Below are positions 6,637-12,410 of a stretch of DNA of 12,410 bases, one piece after another (within the stretch, counting starts at the first letter, position 1; each line of letters starts with the position of its first letter). This stretch comes from Comamonadaceae bacterium (lineage in GTDB: Bacteria > Pseudomonadota > Gammaproteobacteria > Burkholderiales > Burkholderiaceae_C). The DNA is taken from the NCBI GenBank assembly GCA_947458415.1, contig CANGZG010000063.1, forward strand, positions 1 to 12,410, written 5' to 3'. Position numbers and translations under genes: made by a program. The notes under the pieces were generated by a model that did not search any database, was not told where the DNA came from, and saw only the letters and a program-made list of their open reading frames with translations.

Positions 6637-7298
6637 GCATTTTTTTCACCGTGGTGATGCGTGATTTGCGGTTGGCCATGCGGCGCAAAGCGGAGGTGCT
6701 CAACAGCGTGTTTTTCTTTGTCGTGGTGGCCGCGATGTTTCCGCTGGCGATTGGGCCCGAGCCGCAAATGTTGAGGCAAATCGGGCCGGGCGTGTTGTGG
6801 GTGGGTGCGTTGCTGGCCACGATGTTGGGCTTGTCGCGCATGTTTGAAAGTGATTTCCGAGACGGCAGTTTGGAGCACATGCTGTTGTCCCCGCATACCT
6901 TAGGGCTTATGGTGCTTGGGAAAATCACTGCACACTGGCTGCTGTGTGGGGTGCCCTTGGTAATATTGGCACCGGTATTGGGTTTGCAGTTCGATTTGAG
7001 CCCGCAGGCGTTGTCCATGTTGTGCTGGTCGTTGTTGTTGGGAACGCCTGTGTTGTCTTGTGTCGGCGCCATCGGTGCATCTTTGACCCTTGGCGTTCGT
7101 GGCGGCGGTATTTTGATTTCCCTGTTGGTTTTGCCCTTGTATGTGCCGGTGCTGGTGTTTGGTGCCGGGGCAGTGCAAGCCCTTGAGTCTGGTGTGGGTG
7201 CGCAAGCCCATGTGTCGATTTTGCTGGCCATGTTGTTGCCCGCACTGTTTTTCAGCCCTTGGGCTTGCAGCGCCGGTTTACGCATCGCCCTGGAATGA
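6633..7298 (+). CDS. ccmB: Heme exporter membrane protein CcmB
   Basis: CcmB is the integral membrane partner of CcmA and CcmC. The 221-residue protein has about six hydrophobic segments after a basic N-terminus (RDLRLAMRRKAEVLNS, 10-25). The conserved cytoplasmic motif FESDFRDGSLE (71-81) is the CcmB hallmark between TM2 and TM3, probably the CcmA contact. PLYVPVLVFG and the final SPWACSAGLRIALE also fit the family. Start: ATG 6633 overlaps the ccmA stop, with GAGG at 6621-6624 eight bases upstream. Despite the historic name, heme export as such is not established for this protein; the complex acts on CcmE release. Length matches the usual 220 residues. Confidence 0.95.
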   Translation: MSIFFTVVMRDLRLAMRRKAEVLNSVFFFVVVAAMFPLAIGPEPQMLRQIGPGVLWVGALLATMLGLSRMFESDFRDGSLEHMLLSPHTLGLMVLGKITAHWLLCGVPLVILAPVLGLQFDLSPQALSMLCWSLLLGTPVLSCVGAIGASLTLGVRGGGILISLLVLPLYVPVLVFGAGAVQALESGVGAQAHVSILLAMLLPALFFSPWACSAGLRIALE

Positions 7299-7302
7299 AT
7301 GA

Positions 7303-8052
7303 ATGGCTATTCGCTGGTTTTATTACGCCGCCCCGCAAAATTTTTATGCATTGGCGGGGCGTCTGTGGCCTTGGTTAGCCGCACTGACGCTGGTTTTGGG
7401 TTTGGCCGGGCTGTGGGTCGGTTTCGCTTTGGCGCCTGAAGACGCGCAACAAGGCGAGGGCTACCGCATCATTTTTGTCCACGTCCCTGTTTCTTGGATG
7501 TCGATGCTGATTTACTTGGCCATGGCGTTTTGGAGCATCTTAGGTTTGACCTTCAATACCCGTTTGTCCGGCATGATGACGCGAGCACTCGCGCCCACCG
7601 GCGCGATGTTTGCATTTTTGTCCTTGTGGACAGGTGCGCTGTGGGGCAAGCCCATGTGGGGTACTTGGTGGGTCTGGGATGCACGCTTGACCTCAGAATT
7701 GATTTTGTTTTTTCTCTACCTCGGCTATATCGCCTTGACTTCCGCCATTGACGATGTGCGCCGTGCCGACCGAGCAGGCGCGTTGATTGCCATCGTTGGC
7801 GCGATCAATGTCCCGATCATTTATTTTTCCGTGAAGTGGTGGAACACCTTGCACCAAGGTGCGTCGGTGTCACTCACGCGCTCACCCAGCATGGCGCAAT
7901 TGATGTTGTGGGGCATGTTGCTCATGGCTTTGTGTTTTTGGGCTTACACCTTGGCGATCGTGTGTTACCGGGTGCGCAGCCTGATCCTTGAGCGGGAACG
8001 CTACACCGCTTGGGTGCAAGCCTTGCCTGAAGTGTCTGGAGTCAAACCATGA
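7303..8052 (+). CDS. ccmC: Heme lyase-like protein CcmC (heme loading of CcmE)
   Basis: CcmC is the inner membrane WWD-family protein that presents heme to CcmE. The 249-residue protein has six membrane segments. The periplasmic WWD motif is WGTWWVWDARLTS (119-131). The two axial heme ligand histidines are His60 (IIFVHVPVSWM) and His184 (WWNTLHQGASV), which match the E. coli numbering. Its start follows the ccmB stop by 4 bp, in a tandem ATGAATGAATG where all three reading frames have an ATG; only the last ATG (7303) gives MAIRWFYYA and the family sequence. The stop overlaps the ccmD start. All key residues are present, so it should be active. Confidence 0.97.
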   Translation: MAIRWFYYAAPQNFYALAGRLWPWLAALTLVLGLAGLWVGFALAPEDAQQGEGYRIIFVHVPVSWMSMLIYLAMAFWSILGLTFNTRLSGMMTRALAPTGAMFAFLSLWTGALWGKPMWGTWWVWDARLTSELILFFLYLGYIALTSAIDDVRRADRAGALIAIVGAINVPIIYFSVKWWNTLHQGASVSLTRSPSMAQLMLWGMLLMALCFWAYTLAIVCYRVRSLILERERYTAWVQALPEVSGVKP

Positions 8053-8219
8053 GATGGGACAGTTGGTCGCAGTTTTGGGACATGGGTGGCTACGGCCTCT
8101 ACGTGTGGGGCAGCATGGGCGTGACTGCGCTGTGCCTGTTGCTTGAGGTTTGGTTGACGCGCCAAGCCCATCGGCAAGCGCTGGCCTTGGCCCGCACCGA
8201 GGCGCAGGAGGCCTCATGA
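8049..8219 (+). CDS. ccmD: Small membrane protein CcmD
   Basis: CcmD is a 56-residue single-span inner membrane protein that stabilises CcmC-CcmE and is needed for release of holo-CcmE. The sequence starts MRWDSWSQFWDMGGYGLYVW; the GGYGLYVWGSMG block at 13-24 is typical of CcmD. A hydrophobic helix follows (about 17-36), then a charged cytoplasmic tail (RQAHRQALALARTEAQE). Its ATG overlaps the ccmC stop (ATGA at 8049-8052) and its stop overlaps the ccmE start. Position between ccmC and ccmE confirms the identity, since the sequence alone is short. There are no oddities. Confidence 0.92.
   Translation: MRWDSWSQFWDMGGYGLYVWGSMGVTALCLLLEVWLTRQAHRQALALARTEAQEAS
8206..8211 (+). promoter_or_regulatory. 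Strong ribosome binding site of ccmE
   Basis: A perfect AGGAGG lies four bases before the ATG at 8216, inside the last codons of ccmD. It is the best Shine-Dalgarno seen in the operon and decides the ccmE start against an upstream in-frame codon at 8150 that lies within ccmD. Strong initiation would fit a need for more of the heme chaperone, which is an inference. Confidence 0.75.
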
Positions 8220-8668
8220 CACTCAGCCCACGTCAAAAACGCTTTGGCCTGATCGCGGCAGGTGTCTTGGTCTTGTCGGTGGCGGCCGCGTTTGTGTTGA
8301 ATGCGTTCAACAGCAACTTGGTGTTTTTTTTCACCCCGACCCAGGTGTTGAACGGCGAAGCGCCGCGCAACAAAATCTTTCGCATCGGCGGCATGGTCAA
8401 GGCCGACAGCTTGAAGCGCGACGGTACCTTGGTCTCGTTCGTGGTGACCGACACGATGCACGACATCACGGTGCAGTACAGTGGCTTGTTGCCTGATTTG
8501 TTCAAAGAAGGCAAAGGTGTCGTGGCGCAAGGCCTGTTAGACCAAAACGGTGTCATGACCGCCAAGGAAGTGCTGGCCAAACACGACGAAAATTACATGC
8601 CGCCCGAAGCCCAGCATGCGCTGGACAAGGCGGCGCAGGCGCGTGCCGCCCAATCTGTCAAACCCTGA
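8216..8668 (+). CDS. ccmE: Periplasmic heme chaperone CcmE
   Basis: CcmE is a membrane-anchored periplasmic protein that binds heme covalently through a histidine and passes it to CcmF. The 150-residue protein has a short cytoplasmic N-terminus (TLSPRQKRF, as in the family), a TM anchor (about 11-30), the OB-fold domain with FFFTPTQV (37-44) and RIGGMVK (56-62), and the heme-binding site LAKHDENYMPPE (120-131). His123 is the covalent attachment residue and Tyr127 the axial ligand (H130 and Y134 in E. coli). The C-terminal tail is alanine-rich and charged, as usual. The ATG overlaps the ccmD stop. It is intact and presumably functional. Confidence 0.97.
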   Translation: MTLSPRQKRFGLIAAGVLVLSVAAAFVLNAFNSNLVFFFTPTQVLNGEAPRNKIFRIGGMVKADSLKRDGTLVSFVVTDTMHDITVQYSGLLPDLFKEGKGVVAQGLLDQNGVMTAKEVLAKHDENYMPPEAQHALDKAAQARAAQSVKP

Positions 8669-8681
8669 AAGCTGATCTCAG

Positions 8682-10640
8682 ATGATTCCAGAACTCGGTC
8701 AATTTGCGTTGGTGTTGGCCACCGTCATGTCTGTCGTGCTTGGGGTGCTGCCGCTGTGGGGCACCATGCGGCGCAACACGGTGTGGCAATCGCTGGCGCG
8801 CCCGGCGGCGTTTTTGCAATTCGCCTTGGTGTTGCTTTCATTCGCTTGCTTGAGTCTGGCCTTTTTAAGCAACGATTTTTCAGTCAAGTACGTGGCCGAG
8901 CATTCCAACCGCCTGTTGCCCAAACCCTACCAGTTTGCAGCCGTGTGGGGTGGTCACGAAGGCTCGCTGTTGTTGTGGGTGTTGATGTTGACCGGTTGGA
9001 CCGCCGCAGTGGCGTGGTTTTCTCAAAGCCTGCCGTTGAACATGGTGGCGCGCGTGCTGGGCGTGCTGGGCTTGGTGTCGGTCGGTTTCATGGCGTTCAT
9101 TTTGTTCACCTCCAACCCGTTTGACCGCTTGTTCCCTGTTCCTGCCGATGGCCGCGACCTCAACCCCTTGCTGCAAGACCCCGGTTTGGTGATTCACCCG
9201 CCCATGTTGTACATGGGTTATGTGGGTATGTCGGTGACGTTTGCGTTTGCGATTGCAGCCTTGATCTCTGGTCGATTGGATGCGGCTTGGGCGCGTTGGT
9301 CGCGTCCATGGACCGTCATTGCATGGTCGTTTTTGACCTTTGGCATTGGCCTGGGTTCTTGGTGGGCGTATTACGAACTCGGTTGGGGTGGTTGGTGGTT
9401 TTGGGATCCGGTGGAGAACGCCTCACTCATGCCTTGGTTGGTGGGCACGGCGTTGATTCACTCGCTGATGGTCACTGAAAAACGCGGCAGTTTCAAAGCC
9501 TGGACGGTGTTGTTGGCCATCGCGGCGTTTTCGCTGTCGTTGCTCGGTACATTTTTGGTGCGCTCTGGCGTGTTGACCTCGGTGCATGCCTTTGCCACTG
9601 ACCCGACCCGGGGCGTGTTCATCTTGTGTTTCTTGGCGGTGGTGATCGGCGCTTCGTTGACCTTGTTTGCATGGCGTGCACCCACGGTCACCTTGGGCGG
9701 CAGCATGGGCTTGGTGTCGCGCGAATCGTTTTTGTTGCTCAACAGCGTGTTGTTGGTGGTGGCCACGGGGGCTGTGTTGTTGGGTACTTTGTACCCGTTG
9801 ATCATTGACGCGTTGAATTTGGGCAAACTGTCTGTGGGGCCGCCTTACTTCAATTTGGTGTTTGCACCGCTGATGGTGCCGCTGTTGTTTGTGTTGGTGC
9901 CTGGCACCGTGGCGCATTGGCGCGAGGCCCGCTTCAACGACATGTTGCTGCAATTGCGGTGGGTGGGCTTGGGTGCTTTGCTGTTGGCCTTGGTGTTGCC
10001 ATGGGTGTTTGGCAAATGGTCTGCCGGTACCGCATTGGGGGTGTTTTTGGGCATGTGGGTGGCGTTAGGCAGTTTGCAACACGTGATTGAGCGCATCCGC
10101 AAACCAGGGCGCATCGGCGGCTCGTTTTGGGGCATGCACTTGGCGCATTTCGGTTTGGCGGTGTTGGTGCTGGGCATCACCGGCGTGAAGTCATATGAAG
10201 TCGAGCGCGATGTGCGCATGGGCCTGGGTGACACGGTCACGATCGCGCCCTACACCTTCCGGTTGGTGGACATGGTGGACGTGAATGGGCCCAATTACAA
10301 AGCCACACAAGCCCATGTGGAAGTGGTCAAGGCCGACCGGGTGATTGAAGTGCTTTACCCTGAAAAACGCCGTTATTTCTCGACCGCCATGCCCATGACC
10401 GAAGCCGCCATCGATTCGGGTTTGTTGCGTGATTTGTATGTGTCTTTGGGCGACCCGATTGCTGGCGACACCCCGAGTTGGAGCATGCGTGTCTATTACA
10501 AACCGTTTGTGCCTTGGTTGTGGACCGGTGTGTTGCTGATGGTGTTCGGCGGCATGCTCGCCGCCTTGGACAGACGTTATCGCCGCGCTGCGGTGTCTCC
10601 CATGCAAACCGCTGGTGAAGCCTTGTCCTCGGCCTCCTGA
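8682..10640 (+). CDS. ccmF: Cytochrome c heme lyase subunit CcmF
   Basis: CcmF takes heme from CcmE and, with CcmH and CcmI, attaches it to the CXXCH of apocytochrome c on the periplasmic side. The 652-residue protein has many membrane helices. The WWD motif is WGGWWFWDPVENASLMPW (235-252). Conserved histidines are His172 (VIHPPMLYMGY), His260 (LIHSLM), His302 (SVHAFATDP) and a late one at His489 (HLAHFG), corresponding to the heme-ligand and WWD-flanking residues of E. coli CcmF. AVWGGHEGSLLLW (87-99) is another family block. A periplasmic domain near 505-605 precedes the last helix (about 612-630). The start at 8682 is 13 bp after ccmE with a poor Shine-Dalgarno; the protein begins MIPELGQFAL as in relatives. 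Length is normal. Confidence 0.97.
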   Translation: MIPELGQFALVLATVMSVVLGVLPLWGTMRRNTVWQSLARPAAFLQFALVLLSFACLSLAFLSNDFSVKYVAEHSNRLLPKPYQFAAVWGGHEGSLLLWVLMLTGWTAAVAWFSQSLPLNMVARVLGVLGLVSVGFMAFILFTSNPFDRLFPVPADGRDLNPLLQDPGLVIHPPMLYMGYVGMSVTFAFAIAALISGRLDAAWARWSRPWTVIAWSFLTFGIGLGSWWAYYELGWGGWWFWDPVENASLMPWLVGTALIHSLMVTEKRGSFKAWTVLLAIAAFSLSLLGTFLVRSGVLTSVHAFATDPTRGVFILCFLAVVIGASLTLFAWRAPTVTLGGSMGLVSRESFLLLNSVLLVVATGAVLLGTLYPLIIDALNLGKLSVGPPYFNLVFAPLMVPLLFVLVPGTVAHWREARFNDMLLQLRWVGLGALLLALVLPWVFGKWSAGTALGVFLGMWVALGSLQHVIERIRKPGRIGGSFWGMHLAHFGLAVLVLGITGVKSYEVERDVRMGLGDTVTIAPYTFRLVDMVDVNGPNYKATQAHVEVVKADRVIEVLYPEKRRYFSTAMPMTEAAIDSGLLRDLYVSLGDPIAGDTPSWSMRVYYKPFVPWLWTGVLLMVFGGMLAALDRRYRRAAVSPMQTAGEALSSAS

Positions 10641-10644
10641 AGCC

Positions 10645-11229
10645 ATGAATAAAAAGTTTTTGATCCCGTTGGGTTTGTTTGCTGCGTTGGTGGTGTTTTT
10701 GGCAGTGGGCTTGACCCGTGACCCGCGCGAAATACCGTCGCCATTGGTGGGTAAGCCGGCGCCCGCGTTCAGTTTGCCCATGCTGGTCGGCGATCAACGC
10801 TTCAGTCCCAGCGACATGAAAGGCAAGGTCTGGTTGTTCAATGTGTGGGCCACTTGGTGCGTGGCTTGTCGCGAAGAGCACCCGTTGTTGGTGGAGTTTT
10901 CCAAACAAAGCCGCATCCCCGTGGTGGGCCTGAGTTACAAAGAAATCCAAGCCCAAGACATGGCCAACGGGCCGTTGAAGGATGCCGAAAAATTGCAACT
11001 CGCGCGCGAACGCAGTCTGCGTTTCTTGCAGCGCCAAGGTGACCCTTACACCTTGTCCGTGCTTGACCTTGATGGCAGCGTCGGCATTGATTACGGTGTA
11101 TACGGCGTGCCTGAAACCTATTTGATCGACCGCGAGGGCATCATTCGCTACAAACGCATCGGCCCTCTGACGCCAGAAATATTGCAAGACAGCTTGCTGC
11201 CTTTGATTCAGCAATTGGAATCCTCATGA
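10645..11229 (+). CDS. ccmG: Membrane-anchored thiol:disulfide oxidoreductase CcmG (DsbE)
   Basis: CcmG is a periplasmic thioredoxin-like protein that reduces the apocytochrome or CcmH disulfide so that heme can be attached. The 194-residue protein has an N-terminal membrane anchor (about 4-22), GKPAPAFSLP (36-45), the active site WCVAC (71-75: Cys72 and Cys75) followed by REEHP, and the cis-Pro region YGVPETYLID (153-162, Pro156). The segment after GLSYKE (about 101-128) is longer than in E. coli CcmG by about 19 residues as I recall that sequence, giving a charged helix-like insertion. Start: ATG 10645, four bases after the ccmF stop; the in-frame ATG at 10615 inside ccmF is rejected because it adds a proline-rich stretch before the anchor. 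The stop overlaps the ccmH start. Confidence 0.94.
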   Translation: MNKKFLIPLGLFAALVVFLAVGLTRDPREIPSPLVGKPAPAFSLPMLVGDQRFSPSDMKGKVWLFNVWATWCVACREEHPLLVEFSKQSRIPVVGLSYKEIQAQDMANGPLKDAEKLQLARERSLRFLQRQGDPYTLSVLDLDGSVGIDYGVYGVPETYLIDREGIIRYKRIGPLTPEILQDSLLPLIQQLESS

Positions 11230-11669
11230 AGTGGTGGTTGTTGAGTTGCATGTTGCTCGCCCCTTGGGTTCATGCCGCAGACGCTTTGCCCATGGCCGAA
11301 GACCCCGTGGTGGAGGCTCGCTTGGTGGTGATTTCCGAGGAATTGCGTTGCCTGGTTTGCCAAAACGAATCGCTCGCTTCGTCTAACGCTGAATTGGCCC
11401 AAGACTTGCGCCGTGAAGTGCGCAAACTGATCCGTGAAAACAAAAGTGATGCAGAGATCAAAACCTATTTGGTGCAGCGGTACGGCGATTTTGTGTTGTA
11501 CCGGCCCCAGGTCAAACCCCTGACTTGGCCATTGTGGTTCGGCCCATTTTTCATGTTGCTGTTGGCCGTCTGGGGTTTGTGGCGGTATTTGCGATTGCGT
11601 AAACATGCGTTGGCCATGGCCCATGCCATGCCCAGTGACCCCTCTGCCGATGCGACCCGCAAGGATTGA
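11226..11669 (+). CDS. ccmH: Cytochrome c maturation thiol protein CcmH (N-terminal domain type)
   Basis: CcmH is a membrane-anchored periplasmic protein that binds or reduces the apocytochrome heme-binding cysteines. The 147-residue protein has a signal peptide (MKWWLLSCMLLAPWVHA, likely cleaved before Ala18), the family motif LRCLVCQNESLASSNAELAQ (40-59) with Cys42 and Cys45, the helical bundle continuing through DAEIKTYLVQRYGDFVLYRP (75-94), and a C-terminal TM segment (about 103-120). The TPR half that is fused to it in E. coli CcmH is here a separate gene, ccmI, as in many other proteobacteria. Its ATG overlaps the ccmG stop. It is intact. Confidence 0.96.
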   Translation: MKWWLLSCMLLAPWVHAADALPMAEDPVVEARLVVISEELRCLVCQNESLASSNAELAQDLRREVRKLIRENKSDAEIKTYLVQRYGDFVLYRPQVKPLTWPLWFGPFFMLLLAVWGLWRYLRLRKHALAMAHAMPSDPSADATRKD

Positions 11670-12410
11670 ATGAACAACGTACAAATTTTTTTACTCAGCG
11701 CCTTGGTGTTGACAGTTGCCGTGACGCTGGTGTTGGGTTGGGCAGCCAGACGAGCCGCCAAAGACGCGGCCTCGGGCCATCAACGCCAGCAGGTCATGTC
11801 GCATGTCAGCGTTTACCGCGAACAATTGGCCGAGCTCGACCGCGAACTGGCGCAAGGCACTCTGGACCAAGCGGGCTACGACCTGTCGCAACAAGAGTTG
11901 ACTCAGCGTTTGCTCGAAGACGCACCCGCCCCTGCAGCCGCCGAGGCGCCGCCACCGGTGCCGCGCATCAAATGGTTGATGACTGGCCTGTCTTTGTTGG
12001 TGCCTGTCACTGCATTCACTTTGTATTTTTATGTCGGCACGCCGGTGGCGTTGGACCCGGCGCTGGTGGCGCAGGCCAACGGTGAGGAGCAAATCACCCC
12101 GCAAAAATTGGAGACCATGGCCGAGCAACTCAGCCAGCGTTTGGAGAAAGAACCCAAGAACGCCGAAGGCTGGGTGATGCTCGGGCGCATCCAGCGCGCG
12201 TTGGCCCGCTATGACCAAGCCGATGAAGCCTTGCAAAAAGCGCTGGCGCTTGAAAGAAATGACGATTTGATGATTGAGCGTGCCGAAGTGCTGGCGCAAA
12301 AAAACCAAGGTGTGTTCAAAGGCGAACCGTGGGCCATCATCAACAGCGTGCTCAAGGCCGATCCGCAAAATGGCAATGCTTTGTTGTTGGCCGGCAGTGC
12401 GGCCTTTTCG
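11670..12410 (+). CDS. ccmI: Cytochrome c maturation TPR protein CcmI, 3'-truncated by window end
   Basis: CcmI is the apocytochrome c chaperone that holds the C-terminal helix of the apoprotein and hands it to CcmF/CcmH. The ATG at 11670 directly follows the ccmH TGA, and the frame stays open for 247 codons to the window end, so the stop lies beyond it. Visible parts are TM1 (about 4-24), a cytoplasmic loop with VYREQLAELDRELAQG (48-63) and a helix typical of CcmI, an Ala/Pro-rich linker (85-98), TM2 (about 103-122), and the start of the periplasmic TPR region (about 145 onward), with NAEGWVMLGRIQRALARYDQA (164-184) as the first clear repeat and DPQNGNALLLAG opening another. A different frame starting at 11666 is a shadow. 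Expect more TPR units downstream. Confidence 0.93.
   Translation, partial: MNNVQIFLLSALVLTVAVTLVLGWAARRAAKDAASGHQRQQVMSHVSVYREQLAELDRELAQGTLDQAGYDLSQQELTQRLLEDAPAPAAAEAPPPVPRIKWLMTGLSLLVPVTAFTLYFYVGTPVALDPALVAQANGEEQITPQKLETMAEQLSQRLEKEPKNAEGWVMLGRIQRALARYDQADEALQKALALERNDDLMIERAEVLAQKNQGVFKGEPWAIINSVLKADPQNGNALLLAGSAAFS

Noticed and set aside
8150..8215. Extended start of ccmE inside ccmD
   Set aside because: A perfect AGGAGG precedes the ATG at 8216, and the family N-terminus (short basic segment then anchor) begins there.
9423..9953. Minus-strand frame (176 codons) across ccmF
   Set aside because: The composition is almost entirely Gln, His and Arg, the mirror of TTG/GTG-rich membrane protein codons; not a protein.
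11666..12085. Alternative plus-strand frame at the ccmI start
   Set aside because: The frame starting at 11670 encodes the CcmI membrane segments and TPR region and remains open to the window end; this one gives no domain.
11691..12368. Minus-strand frame (225 codons) across ccmI
   Set aside because: It is antisense to CcmI, with no domain and no plausible context.
1..12410. CRISPR array, insertion sequence, integrase, tRNA or rRNA
   Set aside because: No spaced repeats, transposase motifs, terminal inverted repeats or tRNA/rRNA-like sequence were seen by eye; gene spacing leaves almost no room for them.

Overview
The window reads as a chromosomal piece of a Gram-negative proteobacterium. 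A betaproteobacterium of the Burkholderiales type is the best guess, from moderately high GC, heavy use of TTG for leucine, and the general look of the ABC transporter, MFS and Ccm proteins. That placement is an inference and has not been tested. Genes are packed tightly, and almost every junction is an ATGA-type overlap or a gap of a few bases. No tRNA, rRNA, CRISPR array, insertion sequence or long repeat was seen, and no stretch over 300 bases lacks a gene.

Region 1 (1-1821, plus strand) is the end of a nitrile hydratase locus. It holds the C-terminal part of the alpha subunit (cut by the window edge), the complete beta subunit, and a class I SAM-dependent methyltransferase whose ATG overlaps the beta stop codon. 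Away from the metal site both subunits resemble iron-type nitrile hydratases as I recall them, but the metal-binding claw carries the threonine usual for cobalt enzymes. No nitrile hydratase activator is visible in the window.

Region 2 (1794-5057, minus strand) holds three genes read in the order small membrane protein, ABC half-transporter of the MsbA-related type, MFS permease. The MFS gene runs tail to tail into the methyltransferase gene and overlaps it by 28 bp. A weak terminator-like hairpin plus T-tract sits at the 3' end of the small gene.

Region 3 (5090-12410, plus strand) is a FemAB/GNAT-fold acyltransferase-like gene followed without a break by a full System I cytochrome c maturation set: ccmA, ccmB, ccmC, ccmD, ccmE, ccmF, ccmG (dsbE), ccmH and ccmI (cut by the window end). 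CcmABCD load heme on CcmE and release it, CcmF with CcmH and CcmI attaches heme to apocytochrome c, and CcmG with CcmH keeps the CXXCH cysteines reduced. The key heme-ligand histidines, WWD motifs and thioredoxin or LRCXXC motifs are all present, so the pathway looks functional. The small membrane protein gene and the FemAB-like gene diverge from a gap of only 32 bp.

Most of the window is recognisable housekeeping or accessory metabolism. The points most worth checking are the mixed metal signature of the nitrile hydratase, its translational coupling to a methyltransferase, and the coupling of a FemAB-like protein to the ccm operon.
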